A stretch of DNA of 64,000 bases from Neofusicoccum parvum (taxonomy: Eukaryota > Ascomycota > Dothideomycetes > Botryosphaeriales > Botryosphaeriaceae), in NCBI GenBank assembly GCA_020912385.1, contig CP087212.1, forward strand, positions 2,232,001 through 2,296,000. Reading direction: 5' to 3'. Below are positions 34,795 through 45,153 of the stretch, piece by piece; position 1 is the first letter of the stretch, and every line of letters starts with the position of its first letter. Position numbers and translations under genes: made by a program. The notes below the pieces were generated by a model that did not search any database, was not told where the DNA came from, and worked only from the letters and a program-made list of their open reading frames with translations.

Positions 34795-35652
34795 TCAGCA
34801 CTGCGCCCTGGCATTCCCATCCCACCCCAGCAGCCTATTCGCCACATCCGCAACATAAGTCACCGTCCCCGCGCCGCCCGTCGCATCCAAATTGCTCTCA
34901 TCCGGCACGCTCCCGGTGTTGTACGCGCGCAGCGCCCTCCACGGATCGCCATACTGACCCAACCAATAAGCCAGACCAGGACCACCGCTCGGCCAGGTGC
35001 CGGCCCTGCCCTCGACGCCGTCGCGGATCATCTGCTCGATGCTGGCGCTGGGGTTGGAGGCGTCGAAGCCGACGGAGCCGGGCGCGGCCTGCATGATGCC
35101 GCAGTTGGACACGCCGGTGCAGGGCACGGCGAGGCGGCCGGTCGACTCCTGCATGATGACGGCGAGGATCAGGCGCGCGTCGATGTTGTCGCCCGCCGCG
35201 ACCGTCAGGATCGCGCTGCGGATCGTCGGCGTCAGCCCCGGCGCGCCGTTGACCGCCGTGATGGTGCTCGCCGCGCTGCTCCAGAGCGTGTCGAAGCTCA
35301 GCCACGACGAGAGCGCCGGGTACGAGCTGCCGGCGAAGCACTGGTAGCTCGAGTGCGTGGTGCCGCCGCCGTTGGTGGTGGTGTTTTCGTAGAAGGCGCG
35401 CGAGCCGCCGGCGCCGGCGCCGGCGGAGGAGGTCTGGTAGGGCTTGTACCAGGCGAGCGCGGAGGGGTTGGAGATGACGGGGTTGGCGAAGTAGGCGCGC
35501 GTGTTGAGGGTTTTGGTGGGCCCGTCCTGCGGGAGTGCCGTGGGGAGGGCGAGGGCTGCCGGAATGGCAAGAAGAAGAAAGAAGGGAAGCTGAAGGCAGG
35601 GTTCAGTGACGTGGGTATGATAGGAGTTCGAAGAGTCATTGGGCTTTACCAT
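34795..35652 (-). CDS. secreted lysozyme-like (transglycosylase-fold) protein
   Basis: Preferred model: exon 1 is just the ATG (35652-35650), a 60-nt intron follows (donor gtaaag, acceptor cttcag), and exon 2 runs 35589-34795, giving 265 aa with a clean signal peptide MLPFFLLLAIPAALALP. Reading through the intron also stays open (285 aa) but buries the hydrophobic stretch behind 21 polar residues. The mature protein has a lysozyme-like domain around residues 85-250: the candidate catalytic Glu about 149 in AVIMQESTGRL, then SNCGIMQ and the AYNTGSVP motif resembling the AYNxG of lytic transglycosylases. Four Cys may pair. Such proteins could attack bacterial peptidoglycan or chitinous material outside the cell; activity is inferred. 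Confidence 0.85.
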   Translation of the reverse strand: MVKPNDSSNSYHTHVTEPCLQLPFFLLLAIPAALALPTALPQDGPTKTLNTRAYFANPVISNPSALAWYKPYQTSSAGAGAGGSRAFYENTTTNGGGTTHSSYQCFAGSSYPALSSWLSFDTLWSSAASTITAVNGAPGLTPTIRSAILTVAAGDNIDARLILAVIMQESTGRLAVPCTGVSNCGIMQAAPGSVGFDASNPSASIEQMIRDGVEGRAGTWPSGGPGLAYWLGQYGDPWRALRAYNTGSVPDESNLDATGGAGTVTYVADVANRLLGWDGNARAQC

Positions 35653-37411
35653 TGCGGACACTCTTTGGTGTTTTATAACCGGGGAATCTGAGATGATGTA
35701 TGAAACTGACGCGTAGACGCTCGACCAAAGGCAAGTCAGGTAAGGACAGACAACAGGCAAAGGAAACTCAAGGATCGATGTGGGTGGAAAGCAGATCAAA
35801 CTTAGAGGAGGCTCATCACTTTATAGCTGCAAAGGAACAGGGTCCAGACAGGTGGGGTGGTATGGAAAACTTCTCTCCCAGTACCATGCCTCCAACATTC
35901 ATGCTAAGCGTACTTTGGCTCATTCCAAAATCGGTCTTCCCGCCCCGCTGGTTCTTCAGACCACCGCGGCCATCTCATCCACTGCCGCCGTACGTCCAGT
36001 TCTTGGCTAACAAATCATAGGCAATATACGAGCCAGCTGAGGCTCGGGGCCTACGCCACGTTTCAAGATTCCTGAAAACGGTGTGGCAGAGCCGGAACGG
36101 GACCTGATGTCACCCTCCCTTGGGCGGGGAGACAGCTGCAGGTAGCATTCGTCAAGAGTTGGCGCAGACGGCGCAGTTGGAGTATCTCGTAATGTACCTG
36201 TTTCAGTGTGTTGTGAAACAAAGGTGGCCTTCCAGGAATGCGGCGTTGGTTGGTGTTGGGGTCCAGAACACCCAGGCAAGCAATTGCCGCGCCGTGAAGA
36301 CTCCCGAAATAGGCATGGCAATGCGCCGCATCCGCCGCCCTTGCATGATCCCGCCCCCGACCCGCTGCGGGATGCGTTGGTAATCGGCGCCTGAATGTGT
36401 AGTGGGGAACGTGGGATGAAATGGAGTCGAGGGTCTCGATCGACGTTGGCGGACGCTAGCCACACCGAGTTACGGCAGGACAGCAGCAGTGGACTCGACT
36501 CCCACGCCGGTACTCGCAATAAGGCAGGCTGATGAGGGATTGAAGTGAAACGCCAAGATGCCATCTGATGGTATGAGGCGGTTCATACCCTGCAACGCCT
36601 TCCGTATGTTCCTGCAGTTGTCACTGACGGGATGCGACGCAGGCATCCAGAACATTTTATGCGAATGCAACCATTTTTTCAGGACATGTGACACCGTTGT
36701 TACGGTCCAGTATCTACTGTGGAAGACGTGGACCTGTTGACGATGCCAAGAAACTCAATCTTCGCTGGCGCGATGGAAAGCCATTATATGGGGAAGCACG
36801 AGGCTTCCATAGAGTTATTCCAGCGACTTAGCGTACCACTCTTTACCATGCCGCAGATGAGAACGGGGTGCGCCCAGAAAAATTCTTCCATTGCTCTTTA
36901 TGTACAAAACCAACCTCTTCATAATCCTTCGGCCTCGGACCGGTGCGACCGCAGCGATCAAAGGGATATCCTTCCAGTTCTTGGTTCAGAGATGCCTTTT
37001 AGCGTCCGTTAATGTAACAAGGAGGGTGTGCCGAACGCCGATATCATGCTACCTCCAATCCCACAGTCGAACCACTGAAGCCCGGTGAAGGGAGAGCTCG
37101 AAAGCGGGAGAAGAGGCAGCTCATCGGGTACACGCTAGGCTTTCATCATCTGGAGGAGGCAGGTTAGTCATTTGGGCGCTGTGCGGGGGCGGAAAGCAGG
37201 AGGGCTCACTTGTTGTAAACTGGAAGGATACGAAGGAGGAAAGAGGTGTCGCGAGGCCGCGGGAATTTTTGAAGGCGCGCGCGCTCGGCTGACTCAACCA
37301 GCGCTAGCACGCTTTGGGGTGGCGCATCAGAAAAGCATCCGACCGTTCACTACCACAACTCCATCGCACCACCGCCTTGCGCCATTGCGAGCATTCCAGA
37401 GACGCGGAGCC
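35653..37411. other. divergent spacer between lysozyme-like and AspRS genes
   Basis: About 1.75 kb holding both promoters. Several open frames on both strands lack motifs and starts in context; nothing else is supported. Confidence 0.45.
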
Positions 37412-39624
37412 ATGTTGCTCAATTCATGCAGGAGAGGCGTGGCCAGCAGCTCTGTGGTGTTGAGATTCTCAATTGCGATATCGAGAAATGCGCAATCTCG
37501 TGGCCTTTCGAGTGCGTCACGACTATACACTGCACCTGCTCTGCGGCGCACACGGCCGAGTGCTTCTTCAGTTCGCTGCTTTTCCTCCAGTGCTGCGCTC
37601 CGCGACGAGCTCTCCTTCTTGGAGAACTATAAACAGTCATGTAGGTGAAGCCGTTTTCTTTAATTTGTTAACATCCTTCAAGTCTGATGTTTCGTCCAGT
37701 CCTTTTTCCTTCCGCTACTCATGAGGTCAAAGACCTTGCCAATGCCTCTGTTGGAGATCAAGTAACTCTACACGGTTATCTTGGACCGCGCGCGGATCTG
37801 TCCAAGAAGCTTTCTTTCGTGCCTTTGATAAGCAAAGACCTCCGCCACAGCGTCCAGATCATCAGCACTCCGCGTTCGTCGGAGGAACTTCACACGCGTC
37901 TCAAAACACTCGGTGCCCAGGATCCCGTCGCCATCACGGGTGTGCTAAAGGAGCGCAAGCCCACCAAAAGCGATGCCGGAGACATCCAGAAGATCACCAA
38001 CGTAGAAGTCGATCTGAAGGAATTGTACGTGCTCAATGAATTCCCCGAAGAAATCACCTTCCAGGAGGACACGAATATCCCACCCGAGATGCGCCACTTG
38101 CAAATACGCCAGGACAAGGCCATTCGGGATGCTCTCGCATTTAGATCCAAAGCTGCAAATATCTGCAGAGACGAGCTGGGCAGGAAGAACGACTTCTTGG
38201 AGATCGAGACGCCACTGCTTTTCAAGTCAACACCTGAGGGTGCGAGAGAATTTCTTGTACCGACTCGGGCGAAGGGTCTGGCATACGCTCTACCTCAGAG
38301 CCCGCAGCAGTACAAGCAGATACTGATGGCGAGTGGAATTCCCAAGTACTTCCAGATTGCTCGCTGCTTCCGGGACGAGGATCTTAGAGCCGACAGGCAG
38401 CCTGAATTCACACAGGTCAGTGTAAAGAATCAAGTTGAGAAGTCCTTGCTGACTTTTAATAGCTTGATATGGAGATGTCTTTTGCAACGGGGAAAGACGT
38501 CATGAAGTGCATCGAGGATCTTGTCCGCAGGCTATGGGCTGAGCTTCTGGGCGTGCAAACATTGCCGCAAAAGTTCCCGCGAATGTCCTACAATGATGCT
38601 ATGGCGAAGTACGGTTCCGACAAGCCTGATATTCGACTTGGGATGGAGGTGCGCATCTTCTCCTGTTCATCTCTGCCCTGACTGCTGACAACAGTAGATT
38701 TCACGAATCGAATACCTTCTGCCCGTCGACCTCATCAGCAAGATTGGCCCTCTCACTGATCCTGCTGTTGACGTGATGAGGCTACGTGTATCAAATGATC
38801 CTTCAGAGACGCGCAAATTCGTTAATGAGTTCATGGACTCACCTGCAGCCGCGCCGTTCATTGCCAATCCCGAAGGCCAGCCTGGAATTTTCATCTTCGA
38901 CACGCGCAAGCCATTGCAGGGACTCCAGCCCTTCGGCTTCGAAGCTGCAGAGCGTCTCGAAGAACTCTACCAGCTCGAAGACGGCGATCTGGTTGTTATT
39001 CAAGCCCGCAAAAACGTCCCATTCTCAGGAGGCTCGACCCCAATTGGGAACCTGCGTCTAGCATTGCACAAGGCAGCAGTTGCGAAGGGCCTCGTTCCTG
39101 CGGCACAAGGCTTCGAGTTCCTGTGGATTACAGACTTCCCTCTGTTCTCGCCGAGTAACGACACAGACCCCGGACAAGGTGGTGCGGCTGGTCTGTCAGC
39201 TACGCACCACCCCTTCACAGCACCCAAGACCGCGGAGGATGTCAGTCTGCTTGCCACGGATCCGTCTGCTGTGCGGGCAGAGCACTACGACATAGTGGTA
39301 AATGGCGTCGAGCTGGGTGGTGGAAGCAGACGTATACATGACGCGCGGGTTCAGGAGTACATCATGCGCGATGTGCTCAAGATGAGTGAGGAGCGCTTAC
39401 AGGACTTTAGGCATTTGCTTGACGTGCTCCGCGCGGGATGTCCACCACACGCTGGTATTGCGCTTGGCTTTGACAGGCTCATTGCCGTCATGTTGGGCAA
39501 AGAGTCGGTTAGGGATGTCATTGCATTTCCCAAGAGCGGCAAGGGAGAGGACTTGTTGGTGAAGGCACCGAATGCTGTGACGAAAGAGCAGCTGGAGACG
39601 TACCACTTGACGCTCAAGGCCTAG
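37412..39624 (+). CDS. msd1: mitochondrial aspartyl-tRNA synthetase
   Basis: Four exons (37412-37640, 37700-38415, 38463-38648, 38698-39624) give 685 aa. The first about 60 residues are rich in Arg/Ser/Ala and lack acidic residues (MLLNSCRRGVASSSVVLRFS), which indicates a mitochondrial presequence. An OB-fold anticodon-binding domain follows (about 90-200). The class II catalytic core has FLEIETPLLFKSTPEGAREF (motif 1 region), ARCFRDEDLRADRQPEFTQ (motif 2) and GIALGFDRLIAVMLG (motif 3). The GAD insertion domain typical of bacterial-type AspRS lies between motifs 2 and 3. It charges mitochondrial tRNA-Asp. Transcription is convergent with nudC, with 265 bp between stop codons. Confidence 0.95.
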
Positions 39625-39889
39625 AGCATACAAGAACATTCCCGGCTTCATCATAGGGAACCCCCCCAGACACTTGTATTATAATCCCGTTGTAAGATAC
39701 TGTGTACTTTCCCCATCCATATCGATCGCAGAAGGTTCTAGATAGCCACCCTCAAGGTTGAACAAGGCTTTATTTCCGCATCGCCTCAGAACGCACCCAG
39801 CTTCTGAAATATTTCCCATGAGAATTTTTTTTGTACCTCGCTATGCCGTAATTGACTATCGTGACATCGTGTCCACCCGCTGTGGCTCT

Positions 39890-40530
39890 TTAGCTGATTT
39901 TGGCATTGGAAAAGTCCATCTCAGGGTGCTGCGCCTTGAACTTTGCGAGGATCTCCTCCTTCTTCAGCTCGTCGCTGGTAGGTTTGTTCATCTCCTTCTG
40001 GCGCTGGTCCCACATCATCTTCTCGACCATCGCGCGCGTCTCGCCGTCGAGGTCGCCGAGCTTGCTGCTCTCGGGCGTGATCTTGGCTGTATCGATCTTG
40101 GGGGCGGAGGTGACGACGTGCTCCCACCACTCCATCTTGTTGACCTTGTCTAGGTGGATGGCGATCTCCTTGCCGCCGGGAACGGTCTCCAGCGTCCAGG
40201 TGCTCTCGTCGGCGTGGATGGGCTTCGACAGCTCGCCCTATTTTTCTTTGCGTCAGCGCGGGACGAAACGAGCATTGTAGGGGTGCAGCAACTCCTTACC
40301 TCGATGATGGGGTCCTGGCCCTTAATTGCGGCCTTGAGCTTGGTCTTGGTGATCACCACGTCCAGGTCCCTGCCCTTGAGGTTGGCGGGGATGGAGGCGG
40401 TGATGTCGACATCCTGGATGGTCTGGGTCCACTTGTAGGGCAGGGCGGCCTGCTCGGCCTGCTCTTTGGCGCGGGCCTCGCGGTCCTGCTTCTCGCGCTC
40501 GGAGGGCGTGGGCGAGCTGGGGCGCGACAT
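39890..40530 (-). CDS. nudC: nuclear movement protein NudC
   Basis: Two exons (40530-40300, 40237-39890) give 192 aa, the size of the fungal NudC (A. nidulans NudC is about 198 aa). After a charged coiled-coil N-terminus ([18 protein letters not shown]), the CS/p23-like domain starts at [17 protein letters not shown] and includes [22 protein letters not shown] and the [21 protein letters not shown] strand block. The end [14 protein letters not shown] with [20 protein letters not shown] is the conserved NudC tail. It acts as an Hsp90-linked chaperone for Lis1/NudF and supports dynein-dependent nuclear migration along hyphae. It shares a short divergent promoter with the AP180 gene. Confidence 0.96.
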
Positions 40531-40793
40531 GGTGCTGGGGATTTTGGTGGGGAGTTACGCAGGAGGAGCTGCGTAGGGCTAACGGCGCGAAATGAACCTC
40601 GCGCACCCTGGCTCACAGGGCGCCCGCGCCCGCTTGCGATGACGCCGCGCCGCCGACCTCCCCGTCCCAGGCTGCCCAAACCAATTGTTTACTGCACCTA
40701 TCCACCTATCCCGGCCTCCTCGCCCGACCGCCGCCTGAAGCCCCTCGCCCACCCACTCTGCCATTCGCAGCCGCGGCATGCGACGCGCGGGAA
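40531..40793. promoter_or_regulatory. divergent promoter of nudC and the AP180 gene
   Basis: Only 263 bp separate the two start codons, so both core promoters must share or overlap in this GC-rich interval. No TATA box is obvious. Confidence 0.6.
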
Positions 40794-42818
40794 ATGTCGA
40801 GCTCCTTTGAGAAGTCCGTGAAGGGAGCCACCAAGATCAAGGCAAGCTCTAAGCGCCCTCCTGCTCCCTGCGCGCGCGCGCACCTGTCCCGACCCGCGAG
40901 CCCAACCGCTGACCGCACCACCACCCGCAGCTCGCTCCCCCCAAGAGCAAGTATGTCGAGCACATTCTGGTCGCCACCCACGCCGGCGAGGCCGGCGTCG
41001 CCGAGATCTTTCGCGCCCTGCAGAACCGCCTGCGCGACTCCACCTGGACCATCGTCTTCAAGGCCCTCATTATCATACACCTCATGATCCGCGAGGGCGA
41101 GCCGGATGTGACCTTGAAGTACCTTGCGCAGGCCCCGGCCCGCCGCCTGGCCATCAACAACTTCACTGAGGGTATGCGCCCGCCGCCCACCGCATCCGCC
41201 CCAGTGCGGCGCAGGCGCAATGAGTGCTAATCGCCCGAGCAGTGCAGACCCAGGGCCACAACATCCGCACCTACACCGAGTACATCGTGGCGCGCGCGAA
41301 GAGCTTCGGCTCCACCAGGATAGACTATGTCCGCGACGGCGAGGGCCGTCTCAAGCGCCTGTCGGTCGATAAGGGTCTGCTGCGCGAGACGGAGCAAGTC
41401 CAGGACCAGATCCACGCCCTGCTGCAGTGCGATTTCCTGTCGCAGGAGCCTGAGAACGAAATCACCCTGACCGCCTTCCGGCTGCTGACAATGGACCTGC
41501 TTGCGCTCTTCCACGTCATGAACGAGGGCACCATCAACGTGCTTGGTCCGTATGCCCTTAGGCCCCCTAAGGGAAAGCCCGGCTGACCGCCCTCCCAGAG
41601 CACTACTTCGAGATGTCGCATACCGATGCGGAGCGTGCGCTGAGGATTTACAGAATGTTTTGCCGGCAGACTGACGCAGTAGTGCAATACTTGAGCATCG
41701 CAAGGCTACACGAGCATTCCACTCGCCTGGAGATCCCCAAGATCAAGCACGCCCCAACTAGCTTGGGTAACTCATTGGAGGAGTACCTCAACGACAAGGA
41801 CTTTGAAATCAACCGCCGGCAATACCTTGCGCAGCAGGAAGCGAAGAAGAGCGCAAAGTCCAATGGCTCCAGCAAGCTGCTGTCTGAAAAGAAGGAAACT
41901 GCAAGGGCAGATGCCAGCTTCCCAGATTCGAAGCCATCGCAACCTCAAGAAAGCAAGGGTCCCGCGCCGGATTTGATCGACTTCTTCGAGTCCATCGAGC
42001 AGAACCAGCAGCCCATGGCCCAGCAGGCTCCTGAGCCGTTCCAGCAGCAGCCACAAATCCAATTCCCGCAGCAGACCGGAATGATGCCACAGCAGACAGG
42101 ATTCGACCCGAACTTCCAGAGCAATCCGTTTGGGCAACAGCAGCAACCTCAGCAATTGCAGCCGAATTTCACCGGTGCTGGATTTGGGGGTTACGGACCG
42201 CAGCCGCAGCAGTTTCCGCAGCAGTTTCCGCAGCAGTTTCCGCAGCAGCAAGCGCCACCGAATGGCGCAGCACCCTTCTTACAACCATCATTTACCGGAC
42301 CTGCTTCACAGGGATTGCAGCCGCAGACCACCAATCCTTTCCGTGCTTCAATGCTCATGCAATCGACCCCGACCGGAGGAAACCCGTTCAGCGCCGCGAA
42401 CAACTCCAACAGACTATCTACGAATCCATTCGCCAAAAACTCGCCGCAGAACACTGGCGGATTTACCCCGTCTCTTCCGACCATCCAGTCCTCGGGGCCG
42501 ATTGACCTTTCTCAGCCGCCACAGACCAGTCACAGCCCCAGCCCCGCGCCGCTGCAATCGACACCGACAGGCACGAACCCGTTTGCGCGACCACAGACAG
42601 CACACGCAGGCGGCTCGCAATCGATGCTCATGCCCAACGTCACAGGCAGCACCAACCCATTCCGGCAAAGCGCGTTCGTCAACCAGCAGACCGGGCAAGG
42701 CTGGCAGGGCACGCAAGGCACAATGGGCGGCTTGGAGCAACTGGAGACGGTCTCCGTGTTCCCACGACCCGGCCAGCCCGGTGCTCAGCAGCCACAACAG
42801 ACTGGATGGTCAGGGTAA
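40794..42818 (+). CDS. AP180-type clathrin assembly protein (ANTH domain)
   Basis: Four exons (40794-40841, 40931-41171, 41243-41545, 41599-42818) give 603 aa. The ANTH domain fills residues 1-280: SSSFEKSVKGATKIK followed by LAPPKSKYVE carries the Lys patch for PtdIns(4,5)P2, and HILVATHAGEAGVAEIF with IVFKALIIIHLMIREGEPD is near-invariant in the family. The C-terminal half is Gln/Pro-rich and disordered. It carries at least six NPF motifs (SNPFG, TNPFR, GNPFS, TNPFA twice, TNPFR), which bind EH-domain proteins such as Pan1/Ede1, and repeated PQQT(G) motifs like those of Pan1 partners. The role is cargo and clathrin coupling in endocytosis, as for yeast Yap1801/1802. Intron 1 uses a GC donor (aag|gcaagc). 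Three in-frame copies of a cagcagtttccg unit occur near 42208-42245. Confidence 0.95.
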
Positions 42819-43896
42819 AAGAAGAAAAAAAAGTCCGTCGCGGGGATCAAACCAATTATTTTTTTCCTCTCTCATTTCATCTGTGGCCGGGATGGGTTAC
42901 TCAGCGGGGGCGTTTGAGCGGATTTCCAAACTTGCGGCATTGTCTCGTATATTACCTACAGGGAAAGACCACGACTGCTTTTTCGTTTTCATTTGAAACT
43001 TTGCAACTGGCGGGGAGGCTGGGCAAAAGAGAGGTTTCTCGAATCATATCCACGTGGTCGTATCCGTAAAGTTGCTCTGCGCCTTAATGAAGCTTGTCAC
43101 CCGCACGAGAAGAACCCGAATGTGCGCGGCACGTAATTGTAAATTCTTTCCTGCTTTTTTTATTTTTTTAGCTGTCGATATTTTCTTTGCGTAGAATCAC
43201 GGGGAGCACAAGGTGGAGTGATAGGGCGGAAGGGAAGGGGTAAGGGAGGACTCCCTCGGATCGAATAGCCAGCAAATACGAGGGCCGTCGACTTGTCGCA
43301 CTAGGGCTGATAGGGCGTCCGCATTTAGATTGTGGTGCAGCAGGAAGCGTACGCGTCGTAGCAGGGCTTTGTTGTTGCGCTGTCGCTTGGCTGCGTCATG
43401 CATCTCGAACGGCTAGGAGGGGCAGTAGTGGCACCAGTGGAGCGTGAGACGTTCCCCAGTGTCTTAGGGTACGTCTTCGAACACCGATGCATTCGGACGA
43501 AAGCAAAAGATAAAAAAAATCCGAAGGTCGTTTCTGCAATTCGGGTTCGTGTGAGTTCATGTGAGGCCCCCCTGTCAGGGAGCTCTCAGAGTGTCTTTCA
43601 CGCTAGCAAGCTGGCAGCCGGCTACAGCGGAGCGAGGGGGGGAGGGCATGAATGCCCAAGTGCCGCCGATAAGATTAGATGCGATCAGTGCATCGTCTTG
43701 GCAAAATGACGGAGGGCAAGCAGGGCGGGGCGCTGAGCCGCCAGAATATTCGCCCGCCGCGCCGAAGTTTTGGCCGCGCAGATACACCCTACACCAGAAA
43801 GCTTCCCCCAGAGCAGGACTCCTGCAGCGCACACACACACACCCTTCGCTTCCAGGTGTACATATTCCAAACGTCTGCCGCGCCTTCTTCCCAAAC
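42819..43896. other. tandem spacer before PBDC1
   Basis: 3' flank of AP180 and promoter of the PBDC1-like gene. No gene is supported. A pyrimidine/CA-rich stretch (acacacacac, 43831-43840) precedes the start codon. Confidence 0.45.
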
Positions 43897-44627
43897 ATGT
43901 CTGCCGTCGGACCGCCTGGCGCTCAGCTGCCGGCTGAGCATGCCGACAACTTCGAGGATGTACGTAGCCGCGCACGACTCACCCACGCGACGCAGCTCGA
44001 GACGCGCTGACCCCGAAGCCCGACAGATCGAGAAGCAGTTCGCCGTCAAAGGTTGGCGCCCTCCCTCCTCCGCCCACCCTCACCTCGTCGGCCCCCGCGC
44101 AAACGCTGCTTCAGAATGACTAAAAGCCTGCTCTCCGAGCAACAGTGGTCCAGCACATGACGACGTACTGGTCGATCCTGGAGCGCATGCGCGGCAGCAA
44201 GCTGCGGCTGACCAAGATCGACGACGAGATCGCCGAGCACTTCAAGACCGAATTCCCCGACTTCGACCCCGCGGCCACGATCAACGAGGACGAGATGAAG
44301 AGCAAGGCGGGCAAGGAGCGCTGGCGCAACTTCATCATGGCCTACGAGAAGCGCGTCGACGATTACAACTTCGGCACCATGCTGCGCGCCAGCGCCGACA
44401 CCGAGTACGGCGAGAAGGAGACTATTTTCGGTGAGTGGCGGATTCTGGGGAGCTTTTTTTTTTTTTGTCTGTGGTGGGGGTTGGCTGACTGGGCGGTAGC
44501 TGTGCGGATGCAGTTTTATGCGGTTGAGATTGCGAGGAACAGGGCGGGTCTGAATGACTGGATCTGGGAGAAGGCGAACCCGGAGGCGGCGAAGAAGGAG
44601 AAGGAGGCGGAGGCCGCGAAGGAGTAA
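43897..44627 (+). CDS. PBDC1 / Chp1-like protein (eEF1A chaperone family)
   Basis: Four exons (43897-43959, 44027-44051, 44146-44430, 44500-44627) give 166 aa; exon 2 is a 25-nt microexon encoding IEKQFAVK. The sequence matches the polysaccharide-biosynthesis/PBDC1 family across its length: AEHADNFEDIEKQFAVK, HMTTYWSILE, LRLTKIDDEI, FPDFDP, ERWRNFIMAYEKRVDDYNFGTMLR and EIARNRAGLNDWI. Despite the family name no sugar role is established. The yeast homologue YPL225W (Chp1) acts at the ribosome as a dedicated folding chaperone for elongation factor eEF1A. The tail is Lys/Glu/Ala-rich. Cytosolic, presumably constitutively expressed. Confidence 0.93.
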
Positions 44628-45153
44628 GCCGTATGGCGAGTGGCGTCATACCTTACTCCAAGCCTCTACGTTTTTTGCCGTCATCGTCGTCATGCCAGTG
44701 GCATCCGGTCTTTGCATCCAGGTTCGTGTCTGCATCGGTGGACAACAAAAAAGGTGTTCCTGCTTGGCGGTCGTGGGAACGGCCCGTGGTGGAGATATTC
44801 GTGGTGCGTCAAATTCGAGATGGGCGCAAAGGCGTCGGATACCCGAAGAAGAAAACAGCTTCAAAATAGAGACCGGATTTCGTGCGGCATCTCGGGATCT
44901 CGGTGATCCGTTCCACAATTGCTTTCGTTGTCTTTGTTGTTGGAGTGAAAGAAAACCCCCTCCCTTGGCTTATGATTGTTTCTTGGCTCTGTTCACTTTT
45001 TCATTAACAACCTCAGAATTTCGCCGCTTGCAAATCGAACTCTGCTACTCATCCTACACCCAGTACACTCGCTCGACTACCGCCATGCGACAGCGTGCGC
45101 TTTAGCTTTTCTGGTCTACCAACGAGCCCGCGCGACACGCTCATTCCTGCACA
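44628..45153. other. promoter region of the Ste6-like gene
   Basis: 526 bp between the PBDC1 stop and the transporter start; pyrimidine-rich from about 44970 to 45060. No separate gene is seen. Confidence 0.5.

Noticed and set aside
36007..36564. 185-codon minus-strand frame
   Set aside because: No start context, no motif, Pro/Ser/Arg-rich as expected from noncoding GC-rich sequence.
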